Shown one piece after another: positions 1 to 7,260 of a DNA stretch of 30,814 nt; within the stretch, counting starts at the first letter, position 1, and each line of letters begins with the position of its first letter. The stretch lies in the IMG/VR virus record IMGVR_UViG_3300020195_000122, positions 1-30,814 of that record; one strand, given 5' to 3'. Under the pieces are notes generated by a model that was given only the letters and a program-made list of their open reading frames with translations, was not told where the DNA came from and ran no database searches. The position numbers and the translations under genes are program-made. Source of the stretch: a virus.

Positions 1-43
1 GGATAGCCCCGATACCCCACGGTTCTGGCGTGTGGTCCGTCAT
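1..43 (-). CDS. 5' end of a gene running off the left edge
   Basis: An ATG on the minus strand (complement of 41-43) overlaps the TGA stop of the preceding gene as ATGA, the arrangement used again and again in this operon. Fourteen codons are open to the window edge and read MTDHTPEPWGIGAI. Nothing can be said about its function from so little; the call rests on the overlap and on the frame staying open. Confidence 0.5.
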   Translation of the reverse strand, partial: MTDHTPEPWGIGAI

Positions 44-753
44 TGCCCCACCCCATCCCGCGCCAGGGTGTCGATGCCGCTGGGGTCGTGCGGCTCCCCG
101 TCGTGGCCGTGCGGCTCCCCGTCGTAGACGTGGGAGTGTGTAACTCGGCCTCCTGGGAAGCCGTGCCCGTGTTCCTGTTCGCGAAGGGCTGGTACGTGGT
201 GCAAATCCTCATCCTCGGCCGCTTCGTCGCGCCTCGCCGTCTGCGATACGATGAGGGCCGTCAGCGCCTCGATACGCAGCAGCGTCGCGTACATATCGGC
301 GTAGATGGCGTCGCGCGGGTCGGCGGGCGGCTTCGCATCCATGCAGCCACAGTCGCAGCGGAAAGCCGTTCTTTTGATCTGGCTGTAGACGCCACCGCCG
401 CCCGGCGGAACGCTGTACACCCATTTCGGCGACACTTCGGGCGGGTCGTTGCGGAGTTCGTCGAACGTCATCGCCCCACTCCCACGCCGTCCGTTCGTGA
501 GCGGCGCCAGCAGGTCGTCAAGCAATTGCAACGCCTCATCCCATGCTCCGCCTACGCTAAACGACTTAACTGCCTTCTTGACATGCCAGCCCTTAGAGTC
601 CTTATACGCATTGGCTCCGCAGTTCTTACACTGCGGGACTTGCCCTCCTCCATATGTGCCGCCAGCATTTTCTTTATCGCGCATAAATGCGGGCCAGTTT
701 AATACGATCTCTAACGGCATACGACACATGATGCATCTGGCTGGCTGATTCAT
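40..753 (-). CDS. hypothetical cysteine-rich protein, 237 aa
   Basis: Not recognised. The N-terminus carries paired knuckles (CIMC, then CKNC about 40 residues later) that could bind one zinc, and a CDCGC cluster follows mid-protein. The C-terminal 50 residues are rich in His, Gly, Asp and Glu, possibly metal-binding or disordered. I chose the ATG at 753 because AGAGG lies six bases upstream; an in-frame ATG at 777 would add eight residues and overlap the upstream gene by 14 bases. The stop overlaps the next start as ATGA, so it is part of the leftward operon. Confidence 0.7.
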   Translation of the reverse strand: MNQPARCIMCRMPLEIVLNWPAFMRDKENAGGTYGGGQVPQCKNCGANAYKDSKGWHVKKAVKSFSVGGAWDEALQLLDDLLAPLTNGRRGSGAMTFDELRNDPPEVSPKWVYSVPPGGGGVYSQIKRTAFRCDCGCMDAKPPADPRDAIYADMYATLLRIEALTALIVSQTARRDEAAEDEDLHHVPALREQEHGHGFPGGRVTHSHVYDGEPHGHDGEPHDPSGIDTLARDGVGQ

Positions 754-763
754 GTATGGCCTC

Positions 764-982
764 TCATTCCTCTCCATAGCTAACCCGGATCTCTATTACT
801 CTATGATAGGCTTTTGCCATAGTCTGGCGATCTCCAACATAATGATATCCAGTTTCCACTCCAATTTCTTCTACCCTGTCTAAAAGGTGTTCCCATATAT
901 CGCGTGGCAATTCGTCCGGAGATAGGTTTTCGAATACCATGAGTTCTTGACGCTTTAAGATAGAGATATTCTCAGTTATCAT
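764..982 (-). CDS. small acidic hypothetical protein, 72 aa
   Basis: Not recognised. It is a soluble, acidic protein with no cysteine knuckle or membrane segment. Its ATG overlaps the stop of the helicase gene as ATGA, so it is probably translated by coupling to the helicase. The residues around LPRDIWEHLLDRVEEIG look like an amphipathic helix. Confidence 0.7.
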   Translation of the reverse strand: MITENISILKRQELMVFENLSPDELPRDIWEHLLDRVEEIGVETGYHYVGDRQTMAKAYHRVIEIRVSYGEE

Positions 983-2319
983 TTCATCATCCTCTCTACA
1001 AGTGGTTCTATAACTAGCATATCGTCTCCATACCTAGACAGATCAACAATGTTCCCTCGGTCAACGTCCCATCCGAGGGCGTAGCGGGGCTTGAACTCTA
1101 TTTGTCGTTCTCTTGTTTTCCTAAGTGAAAACCAGCGAACGTATGGCGACCTCTGGTCTGGTGCCATCGTGAACACGGTGCTACAGGCACGTCCAAAGCC
1201 TTCGCCTCCGCTGGCGTCGTTCAGGGTGGGCATAATAAAGTCATCGCCGCGCCCTAATGCGCCGGGATTCCTGCGGCCCTTAGATAGATTCACAGCCTGA
1301 TGACTTACCATAATGACAAGGTCTGCTGCCGTGGCTAGGTTCTTGAGACCATAAGCCAGATTCTCCATCTTCTGCCAGCCTTCGCCTCTTTTGTCATCTT
1401 CCATGAGCATGATGCCGTCAATGCAAATCATGTCCGGTTCAAACTGCCCAATAAGCTGCTTCAGGTCGCGAATCCCTATAGGTCTGCCGTGCAAGCTGTC
1501 TACTGTCCACCATCGTTCGCTGTTCTGGATCGTTTGCGAGAGAGAGCTATATGCCTCCGCCTGCGACGGATGACCCTCGAAGATCGCTTTGTGAGAAAGT
1601 GATATACCGCACGCATTTGCGAGAAAGACATCAACACGTAATGCAACATGCCTTGCGCTTACCTCCGGTGAAATTAAGAGGACTCTATAGCCATTGGCCC
1701 ATGCGATAGCGGCTTCTCGAACGAGCATCCAAGTTTTACCCACTGTGGGCCGCGCATAGAACCCGACCAATTCGCCGTCCATCCAGCCCTGATGAGAGAG
1801 GTCAATAACATCGAGTCCGGTCTTAATCCCCCAGAGAAACTTTCCATCTGTAGACTCATAGACTTCGCGTCTAGCGTTATACTTAGCGACACGTTCGCCG
1901 ATACTGGCATCTGTTGCAACCACATGACTATTGCCTGCAAACTGCAACAGAGAGAGCTTGTTAACCAAGTCGGGGATGGCGAGCTCTGGACTTGCTTCAA
2001 TCGCTTTGATGCTTTCGCGGATAAGGATTTCGGCTTTGCGGGCACTAGAATGCCTGACGAACTCTTTAAGCCAATACTCGAAATCACCCGTTTTGGCATC
2101 GAATTCCTCCCATTTGGCGCGAATGAGCTCAGCCAGCGGCACGCCACCGTATTCGTCAACGTAATCACAGATGAACTTGTAGACACCCGGCCAGACGCCG
2201 AAGTCACTTTGCTGTACTCCAGATGCATGCAAGCGAGCTAGACGATCGAGAGATGTTATAGATCCGAGCAGCCCAGATTCTAGCGCCGACGGAGGTAGCG
2301 ACTGTGAAGGCATCACCAT
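979..2319 (-). CDS. DnaB-like replicative DNA helicase
   Basis: Predicted hexameric RecA-fold helicase that unwinds the phage replication fork. Residues about 10-125 form the helical N-terminal domain expected for DnaB. The ATPase core shows Walker A (ARPTVGKT, Lys about 195), the catalytic glutamate in ISPEV (about 219), Walker B (DMICIDG, Asp about 301), the sensor in MVSHQ (340-341) and the basic RKTRER finger near 400-405 with its Lys and Arg. At 446 aa it has the usual length for the family. An ATG two codons downstream of the chosen start is equally possible. It lies beside the SNF2 helicase, in a replication cluster. No primase domain is fused to it and none is seen in the window. Confidence 0.93.
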   Translation of the reverse strand: MVMPSQSLPPSALESGLLGSITSLDRLARLHASGVQQSDFGVWPGVYKFICDYVDEYGGVPLAELIRAKWEEFDAKTGDFEYWLKEFVRHSSARKAEILIRESIKAIEASPELAIPDLVNKLSLLQFAGNSHVVATDASIGERVAKYNARREVYESTDGKFLWGIKTGLDVIDLSHQGWMDGELVGFYARPTVGKTWMLVREAAIAWANGYRVLLISPEVSARHVALRVDVFLANACGISLSHKAIFEGHPSQAEAYSSLSQTIQNSERWWTVDSLHGRPIGIRDLKQLIGQFEPDMICIDGIMLMEDDKRGEGWQKMENLAYGLKNLATAADLVIMVSHQAVNLSKGRRNPGALGRGDDFIMPTLNDASGGEGFGRACSTVFTMAPDQRSPYVRWFSLRKTRERQIEFKPRYALGWDVDRGNIVDLSRYGDDMLVIEPLVERMMK

Positions 2320-2325
2320 GCGGCA

Positions 2326-2760
2326 TCATTTTCGTACCGCCATACGTAGACTTGCCGGTTTGTCAAGGTGTTCCTCCAAGTATTCCTTTAGCTGTTCGCT
2401 GACACTCTGAAAGTAGTTCTCTATTTCGGCGCTTACCACGCCGGTATCTATGAGGTCGAAGTAGGCGATAGCGAAAGAAGGCATGGGTTTTCCAGCGAGA
2501 TATGACACCAGACGTGTTTCTGATTGATACGGATCTTCATTGAGAACGCTCTCTATTTCGCGGCTACTGAGAAGCGAGGGAATATCTTTTGCCTGCGTGT
2601 CAAACATGGCGCAGAGCATCTCCGAGGAGCCTAGCTCCTGTGTCTGCATGAAGTTATGCAGCATCCGTACATCACGCGCCTTGTTAAGATAGCCGCCAGT
2701 GATTTTCACAAAAAATGTGCATAATTCAGGACTGGTCAATTGGCGATATGTGTGGGTCAT
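2326..2760 (-). CDS. hypothetical protein, 144 aa
   Basis: Not recognised. It is mostly helical and soluble, with no clear motif. It lies directly upstream of the helicase gene (six bases between stop and start), and its own ATG overlaps the stop of a 32-codon gene as ATGA. Its position next to DnaB would suit a helicase loader or regulator, but no Walker motif is present, so that is only a positional guess. Confidence 0.75.
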   Translation of the reverse strand: MTHTYRQLTSPELCTFFVKITGGYLNKARDVRMLHNFMQTQELGSSEMLCAMFDTQAKDIPSLLSSREIESVLNEDPYQSETRLVSYLAGKPMPSFAIAYFDLIDTGVVSAEIENYFQSVSEQLKEYLEEHLDKPASLRMAVRK

Positions 2761-2855
2761 GGCATATCACAGAAACAGCGATCAGGAATTAGTCTGCACA
2801 TTTCGCAGACATCGGACCCTACACCGCACTCTACGCATTCTTGTTCAATCTTCAA
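2757..2855 (-). CDS. 32-aa cysteine-rich microprotein with TTG start
   Basis: This short gene fills the only gap between its neighbours. It starts with TTG, overlapping the upstream TGA as TTGA, and ends with TGA, overlapping the next ATG as ATGA, so both ends are coupled. The product has three cysteine pairs (CVEC, CEMC, CFC), enough for a small zinc knuckle. The exact fit at both ends is the main evidence; the role is unknown. Confidence 0.65.
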   Translation of the reverse strand: MKIEQECVECGVGSDVCEMCRLIPDRCFCDMP

Positions 2856-3448
2856 TGCGCCGCAGCCGCATTGTTTAATTCGTCCCCCTCGATTGCTCGC
2901 ATCAACGCCTCGTAGTTAGCGGGGCGGTTTATGTGCAGGCTGAACAGGGAGATGTCGGAGATCAGTGCCAGCATCGATCGCTGCCCCCCCATGTCGTCTT
3001 CGCCCACGGTTTCGCATACCTCCTCGATGATCGCTTCGCTGAGGGGGTCTGATTCAAAGAGGCTAGTCGAGTCCGCCCAGATGCGGCGGAGCAGACGGCG
3101 GACATGCCGATGCGCGTCAGGCTGAGGTGGGGTGCTGTCATCCTCGCGTCTCACCTCCCCCACCCGGCGTTTTCGTGCCGCCTCTGATTCTGGGTAGTCG
3201 CAACCGCACGCCGGGCATCGGTGAGTAACGACCGTTTCGCCATCAACCATTCCCCACAGATGATAGGCCCAACATAAATCGCACTCGCTCTCCTCGGCGG
3301 GACGCGGAGCGATGCGGAGTAGGAGCGTTTCCACTTCGTCGTCCGTAAGCGGCCCGTCGCCCTCATGGGCGGTACATTCTCTGCCCGCCTCCGACCAGAA
3401 GCTGAACGCGGCAGCTATGGATGTAAACTCCCGCCTAGTCAGGTTCAT
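2852..3448 (-). CDS. hypothetical protein with zinc ribbon, 198 aa
   Basis: Not recognised as a named family. Residues about 58-85 hold two knuckles, CDLC and CPACGC, separated by about 20 residues, a four-cysteine ribbon. The rest is acidic and helical. The ATG overlaps the stop of the upstream 36-codon gene as ATGA, and its TGA overlaps the downstream TTG start. Confidence 0.75.
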   Translation of the reverse strand: MNLTRREFTSIAAAFSFWSEAGRECTAHEGDGPLTDDEVETLLLRIAPRPAEESECDLCWAYHLWGMVDGETVVTHRCPACGCDYPESEAARKRRVGEVRREDDSTPPQPDAHRHVRRLLRRIWADSTSLFESDPLSEAIIEEVCETVGEDDMGGQRSMLALISDISLFSLHINRPANYEALMRAIEGDELNNAAAAH

Positions 3449-3555
3449 GATTCCTCCTCATCCCAGTACGTGGTCGGGTCGTTGTCGGCCAACGCATACA
3501 GCGTATACGCTTCTGCTGAGAGTGTCGTTACTGCGCTCTTTGTTGGCTTATTCAT
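3445..3555 (-). CDS. 36-aa acidic microprotein
   Basis: The ATG overlaps the SNF2 stop as TAATG and the TGA overlaps the next ATG as ATGA; the frame is exactly 37 codons. A GGAGGA near its 3' end serves the following gene. The product begins MNKPTKSAVTTLSAEAYTLY and ends in an acidic tail (DEEES). Function unknown. The double coupling argues that it is translated. Confidence 0.6.
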   Translation of the reverse strand: MNKPTKSAVTTLSAEAYTLYALADNDPTTYWDEEES

Positions 3556-5234
3556 TAGATTCTGCCTTCTACTAATCTACGCAATGCCCCTACGCCTAGC
3601 TTAGTGATGGCCTTATCTTCTGCGCCGTCTATGATGTCGGTAAATAATTCCCGGCGCTTTTCCAAAACTTTAGCCATGCCCTCGTCAATAGTGTCAGATA
3701 CAATAAGTGTCAGCACCGACACGGCCTGTGTCTGACCTATGCGGTGAAGCCTGTCTTCCCGTTGCCACATCTTGCCGGGATTCCAAAGCTGGTCGTAATG
3801 TATGATCAAGTCTGCGCCCGTTACGTTAAGCCCGTAAGCCCCCGCATCGGTGCTCACTAATACTTGGCCTAGTTGGCCCGCATTAAAGGCGTTGACACGC
3901 ACTAGCCGCTCCTGAGCGCCAACGGGACCGCTTATAAAGGCTTGCGGGTAGCATGTATTTTGACCTAGGTGCGTTCCTAAGCCTCCGGTCAGAAGAAGTT
4001 GCATCTTCTCAAAGCGCGTGAAGATCATAACGCGACCGTCGTATTCTTTGAGTATTTCTACAAGCGCCTCGTACTTTGCGCCGTAGCTCTGTGCATCTTC
4101 CTCAAGCAACGCATAGCTATCCGTAAACTGTTGTAAGCGCAGAAGTTGAACGAGCACGTTCGCTTGCTGACCCATGCTGTCATGGTCTTTAAGCCAGTCT
4201 AAGAATTCTGTCTTGATGCGCTTGTACTGTGCCTGTTCGGGCTTACTTAGCTCGACATAGACCGTGTTGTAGAGCTTAGGAGGAAGTTGCTTGAGAACAT
4301 CGCTCTTCTTGCGGCGCGTCATCCATGGCGCAAGGCGTTCTTTCAGGAGCTCGGTGTTTCGCTGCCCAATGACAGTGCCCCATGCATCAGTGACAATGTG
4401 CTGGTCACGAAAACGCATCCACCCTCCAAAGACGCTGGGCCGAAGAATAGACATGATCCCGTAAAGTTCTTCAATTCTAATTTCCATAGGCGTGCCCGAC
4501 AAGCCCCAGACGTAATCGGCTTTGAGCTTGCGAGCGGCTTTGTGGAGTTGGGTGTTTGTATTCTTGAGTTTTTGCGTTTCGTCATATACTATCACATCCC
4601 ACTTGTATTTGGCATCCCAATCTGCACCGCGTATCTTCTCGTAGTTAACTATGGAGACGATCGGGCCTCTGTCCTCATTGTCTGCCCAATACCAGTGCTC
4701 TTCACGTTCTTTCTTAGTGTCACCCATAACACGAGCTTCCCAATTGGGATACCACTTTTCTATTTCTGCGGCCCAATTATAGGTCAGGGTCTTTGGCGCG
4801 ACGACAAGGACCTTCGTGGAGCCTAGTTTGGCTATCGCGTCTAGGGTTTGCTTAGATTTCCCGAGGCCCATGTCGTCCGCAAGAAGACCGCGCTTCTGTA
4901 GCACAAGCGCCTCTGTGCCATTGATCTGGAATCCGTACTCGCCCGCATGCTCTTTATTCTTGGCCTCCAGGATCCCTTCTAATTCAATCCTAAACTTAGC
5001 CGCTCTTTGTTGGGCGGCTGGTGTAATCGTCGTAATATGCTTCCATAGCTCGATCCTGTCCAGATCAAGCAAAACTTCCGGACCTTCGCAGATCCATGCC
5101 TTGTCTTGCTTAGACCAACTAAATCCAGCGGTTCGCTTGACGGCGTTGATGCAGGCATATCTGACCGTAGGGTCAGGATGCCACGGCCAGTTTATGGAGA
5201 ATCCTTCTTTTTTGTACGTGTCTAGTGTGATCAT
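3555..5234 (-). CDS. SNF2-family DNA helicase/translocase
   Basis: Superfamily 2 ATPase that moves on duplex DNA; in phages such proteins are linked to replication, recombination or removal of bound proteins. Motifs run in order through 559 aa: a first 60 residues resembling a small substrate-binding domain, Walker A (DDMGLGKS, Lys about 126), motif Ia (VVAPKTL), a DETQ box (218-221) in place of DEAH, LSGTP (245-249), then a C-terminal RecA lobe with STDAGAYGLN and HRIGQTQ (497-503, arginine finger). Asp-Glu of the Walker B are kept, so it should be active. Its ATG overlaps the upstream stop as ATGA and its TAA overlaps the next ATG. Confidence 0.93.
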   Translation of the reverse strand: MITLDTYKKEGFSINWPWHPDPTVRYACINAVKRTAGFSWSKQDKAWICEGPEVLLDLDRIELWKHITTITPAAQQRAAKFRIELEGILEAKNKEHAGEYGFQINGTEALVLQKRGLLADDMGLGKSKQTLDAIAKLGSTKVLVVAPKTLTYNWAAEIEKWYPNWEARVMGDTKKEREEHWYWADNEDRGPIVSIVNYEKIRGADWDAKYKWDVIVYDETQKLKNTNTQLHKAARKLKADYVWGLSGTPMEIRIEELYGIMSILRPSVFGGWMRFRDQHIVTDAWGTVIGQRNTELLKERLAPWMTRRKKSDVLKQLPPKLYNTVYVELSKPEQAQYKRIKTEFLDWLKDHDSMGQQANVLVQLLRLQQFTDSYALLEEDAQSYGAKYEALVEILKEYDGRVMIFTRFEKMQLLLTGGLGTHLGQNTCYPQAFISGPVGAQERLVRVNAFNAGQLGQVLVSTDAGAYGLNVTGADLIIHYDQLWNPGKMWQREDRLHRIGQTQAVSVLTLIVSDTIDEGMAKVLEKRRELFTDIIDGAEDKAITKLGVGALRRLVEGRI

Positions 5235-5668
5235 GCTCGTGTCAGTCCGGAAACTTCATGCGCTTGAGTTGCCAGTGCAAGAATATCTTCACGCACTTCA
5301 TCAAGAGTATAGAGCATTTTGCCTGTATATGGGTCATGATTATCTAAGTGATGCCAGTCGGCACCAAGAATCCAGACGCCCATGGAAACTATCCTGTCCC
5401 AGTCTTCATCTTGCCATTCTTCGTTACGTCCCTCTGCGCCAGTATCAGCAAAAGTAAGACCGCCGTTGATACGCACATCTTCAAAGCAGTCGTCGTCATA
5501 ATGCTTGCCGTACCACGGATGTCTTTTAGGAAGAGCGAGATAGGCCGTATGCCATGTCTCATTATGACCAATAATGCGAGACGTCCCCTCGCTCCATCTG
5601 TTTTCCCAGATGAAATATGGGAGGTCACCTGCTATGCCAAACTCTATCTTCTGATGCAATCGGGCCAT
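5231..5668 (-). CDS. conserved phage protein of unknown function, 145 aa
   Basis: The pattern HPWYGK, then a short gap, INGGLTFA, and later GVWILGADWHHLDNHDPYTG resembles an uncharacterised family common in phages (HPWYGK...VHGGLT...GxDxxHxxD). The conserved Asp/His residues in the C-terminal half could bind a metal, but no activity is known to me. It is coupled to the SNF2 gene by an ATGA overlap and has a GAAGGAGGA ribosome site. Confidence 0.8.
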   Translation of the reverse strand: MARLHQKIEFGIAGDLPYFIWENRWSEGTSRIIGHNETWHTAYLALPKRHPWYGKHYDDDCFEDVRINGGLTFADTGAEGRNEEWQDEDWDRIVSMGVWILGADWHHLDNHDPYTGKMLYTLDEVREDILALATQAHEVSGLTRA

Positions 5669-5713
5669 TACATTCCTCCTTCTCCTTCACAGGCTCATAC
5701 GCCGTCCGGCGTA

Positions 5714-5896
5714 CTATCGCCTTTCATAGAGAACTTCTATGTTAGTATCAGCGCCCAGCATTGCTGTGGTGGCCAGAACATCAGCGCGTTCATTCTCTAC
5801 GTCACCGTTATGACCACGTACCCAGACCGCCATGACCGTGTGTGTAGCCGTCAAAGCAAGGATCTCTTGCCAGAGGTAGATAATGACCGTTTCCAT
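5714..5896 (-). pseudogene. RNase HI C-terminal fragment
   Basis: The 60-residue frame matches the last third of RNase HI: an LWQEI helix, the strand VWVRGHNG (catalytic-loop His) and ENERADVLA, corresponding to the GHAGHPENERCDELA region of E. coli RNase HI and keeping the late Asp. The N-terminal half with the first three acidic catalytic residues is absent. The frame stays open 18 codons upstream of the ATG and still reads like the handle/helix region, then hits a stop; no N-terminal half is visible in any frame through 6300. An AAGGATAA site precedes the ATG, so a short protein may still be made. A decayed gene or a split gene is possible. Confidence 0.6.
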
Positions 5897-5929
5897 TTTA
5901 TCCTTGTTATGCGTCAGGCGTGACTTGGA

Positions 5930-6064
5930 CCTTAACTTAATTCTAGGTTAAGGCAGAGCTCCGCTACGCTTCGCTCTGGCTTGGCTGGCTGCGAGACGCA
6001 GCCAACCTCACTTAGTCTTTCTTTCTTGAGAGGAGAGGAACGGATCAGCTTGCTGGGCAAGCTG
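5930..6064 (-). promoter_or_regulatory. cluster of four hairpins upstream of the RNase H fragment
   Basis: Four short inverted repeats follow each other: CCTTAAC/GTTAAGG (5930-5936 with 5947-5953), CAGAGC/GCTCTG (5954-5959 with 5973-5978), TGGCTGC/GCAGCCA (5986-5992 with 5998-6004) and CAGCTTGC/GCAAGCTG (6046-6053 with 6057-6064). The last is 8 bp with a 3-base loop. None is followed by a clean U tract on either strand, so these are not simple terminators. They could be a structured leader or the remains of a mobile insertion in the RNase H gene. Confidence 0.45.
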
Positions 6065-6128
6065 TCCTAGCCGTCTCGGCCCACTGTTCCCTTAACCCCT
6101 GTTTTTTACACCGACTCAGTTCGCAGAC

Positions 6129-6290
6129 CTACTTTTTGTGGTTTGCCAGCCAAGTCTTATGATTGTCCGCTTGAGTAGTGCGATAAGCAATACGAGCGAG
6201 CTCTCTTATATGTATTTCCTGTGGTGTAAGTTCGAGTTTGGGAATGTGTCCAATGACGCGGCATTTGCCTGACTTGGATTTTTGTCCCAA
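6129..6290 (-). CDS. 53-aa basic protein with TTG start
   Basis: AAAGGAG lies five bases before a TTG that opens a 53-codon frame ending at TAG; an in-frame stop lies a few codons upstream, so no earlier start exists. The product is basic (GQKSKSGKCR at the N-terminus, ADNHKTWLANHKK at the C-terminus) with a central helix around ELARIAYR. No family recognised. It is the only clear gene in the structured stretch and sits directly after the interleaved inverted repeats at 6311-6410. Confidence 0.55.
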   Translation of the reverse strand: MGQKSKSGKCRVIGHIPKLELTPQEIHIRELARIAYRTTQADNHKTWLANHKK

Positions 6291-6310
6291 CGATGCTCCT
6301 TTTATTTAGG

Positions 6311-6410
6311 CAACGAAAAGCCCACTGCTGAGGCTGGAACTGTTGCTTAACACAACCACGAGCGCAGTGGGCTTCGTTGACATATTTAATTCGTGGTTGT
6401 GGTTAAGCAG
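6311..6410 (-). promoter_or_regulatory. interleaved inverted repeats, possible pseudoknot or switch
   Basis: Arm A (6311-6328) pairs with A' (6364-6379) over 16 bp with a two-base bulge; arm B (6343-6360) pairs with B' (6392-6410) over about 17 bp with a one-base bulge. The order A-B-A'-B' means the two helices either form a long H-type pseudoknot (connecting segments about 14, 3 and 12 nt) or exclude each other as alternative hairpins. On the minus strand the element lies between the stop of the 6430-6648 gene and the ribosome site of the TTG gene, where it could control translation or transcript ends. Confidence 0.6.
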
Positions 6411-6429
6411 CATCAGTATAACTGGGAGT

Positions 6430-6648
6430 CTAAGCTAACGCAATAGGTCTAATTGCGGTTCGATTTCCTTCGTCGTCATATATGAAAGAGACGCCGTCCT
6501 CCCAATGAAGCATGATACGTGCGCCTTCAATATGCTTAATGAAGATATGCTTGATGTGGGCATTAACTTCTCGCCCTTCATAGATGTGGCGCGAGCATTG
6601 ATACGTGCTGCCACTTACGGTACGAGTTTGAGTACACCTTGTTTTCAT
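6430..6648 (-). CDS. 72-aa hypothetical protein
   Basis: The ATG at 6648 follows GGAAAGGAAAT, a good site; a longer frame from 6708 would have no site and would enter the structured region, so I reject it. The product is basic at the N-terminus (MKTRCTQTRTVSGSTYQCSR) with a His-rich centre (HIKHIFIKHIEG) and a C-terminal beta-like segment. No family recognised. It is preceded by the tandem structured elements at 6661-7255. Confidence 0.7.
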   Translation of the reverse strand: MKTRCTQTRTVSGSTYQCSRHIYEGREVNAHIKHIFIKHIEGARIMLHWEDGVSFIYDDEGNRTAIRPIALA

Positions 6649-6660
6649 ATTTCCTTTCCA

Positions 6661-6797
6661 GTTTTGCTCTCGCCTGCGGGTAAGTGGGTTAGGGGAGATC
6701 ATCCCCAACGGAAATTACCTACCGCCCTGAGTCTTAGCGACGGTAATTACTCCGCGCCGTCCTCATCTCCACATATGCCCGCAGGAGAGAGCCAAAC
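6661..6797. ncRNA. structured element 1 of a tandem array
   Basis: The first and last 20 bases (6661-6680 and 6778-6797) pair at 18 of 20 positions, closing a 137-nt domain. Inside are GGGGA/TCCCC (loop GATCA, around 6692-6706) and AATTACC/GGTAATT. No open reading frame fits. Transcript strand is unknown: genes on both sides are on minus. It shares domain size and a closing terminal stem with elements 2 and 3, but no obvious sequence. Confidence 0.5.
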
Positions 6798-6800
6798 TAG

Positions 6801-6936
6801 TAGTCAGGGCAGCGCCTCCGGCAGGATCGAGCTATCGTGGGCGCTAGGCCGCTTGAAAGCCTTGCCTGATTTCCGGGTATCCTGCCCCGGCGTTTTCGCT
6901 AGGACTTAAACTAACCGGAGGACACTGCCCTGACTA
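6801..6936. ncRNA. structured element 2 of a tandem array
   Basis: A perfect 12-bp terminal stem, TAGTCAGGGCAG (6801-6812) with CTGCCCTGACTA (6925-6936), closes the domain. A second helix pairs CCTCCGG (6815-6821) with CCGGAGG (6915-6921), and an inner hairpin is CCGGG/CCCGG. It shares a 22-nt block starting at 6806, the octamer-like CCTGAT region, and the 15-mer CTAGGACTTAAACTA (6899-6913) with element 3, while the paired stems differ. That pattern suits a conserved RNA fold. No known RNA family recognised. Confidence 0.55.
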
Positions 6937-6951
6937 CAGGGCTCGTTCTAA

Positions 6952-7087
6952 CAAGGGCAGCGCCTCCGGCAGGATTCCTGAACCTTTGTCATCGCCGAAG
7001 CGCCTAACTAGCGAGCAGTTACCTGATCTCCCGCGGACGAGCCAACGGGTATTTTGCCTAGGACTTAAACTACCGGGGATACCCTTG
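6952..7087. ncRNA. structured element 3 of a tandem array
   Basis: Terminal stem CAAGGG (6952-6957) with CCCTTG (7082-7087). The 22-nt block recurs at 6954-6975 and CTAGGACTTAAACTA at 7058-7072. The second helix is kept: CCTCCGG (from 6963) pairs with CCGGGG (from 7073), where a U-A pair of element 2 becomes U-G if the plus strand is the RNA. The middle hairpin has changed sequence on both arms (CCCG/CGGG). Together with element 2 this is the best sequence evidence for a folded RNA here. Confidence 0.55.
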
Positions 7088-7173
7088 CTATAAATAGTAT
7101 CAAAGCCGCCCCAGGCTGTGCTGACAGCTTCAAATTGGCCATACCCTAACAATGTGCCAGCCCGCCCTAAACG

Positions 7174-7255
7174 AGCGGCTCACGACCGCCACACAGCCCG
7201 TATTTTGGTCGTAAATAAGGCGCAATGGCCCGCCCTATTGCTAGAGCAAGCCGCT
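7174..7255. ncRNA. structured element 4, shorter
   Basis: AGCGGCT (7174-7180) pairs with AGCCGCT (7249-7255) and encloses ACGACC (7182-7187)/GGTCGT (7207-7212). It begins five bases past the stop of the sigma-factor gene on the minus strand. A CCCGCCCTA repeat occurs at about 7160 and 7229. It lacks the motifs of elements 2 and 3 and may be an independent hairpin; it has no U tract that would make it an intrinsic terminator. Confidence 0.35.
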
Positions 7256-7260
7256 GGGTC

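Noticed and set aside
43-702. Plus-strand frame of 219 codons opposite the first gene
   Set aside because: Antisense to a gene with a good ribosome site and cysteine motifs; the translation has no motif and no site upstream.
1674-2228. Minus-strand frame of 184 codons inside the helicase gene
   Set aside because: It is a shifted frame of the DnaB-like gene, whose motifs are complete and in order.
5930-6064. Hairpin cluster as a row of intrinsic terminators
   Set aside because: None of the four stems is followed by a U tract on either strand.
6661-7255. tRNA genes, CRISPR repeats, hammerhead ribozymes or a group I intron in the structured stretch
   Set aside because: No TTCGA-type T loop or acceptor pair, no regularly spaced identical repeats, no CTGATGA/GAAA core, and no recognisable P7 core sequences.
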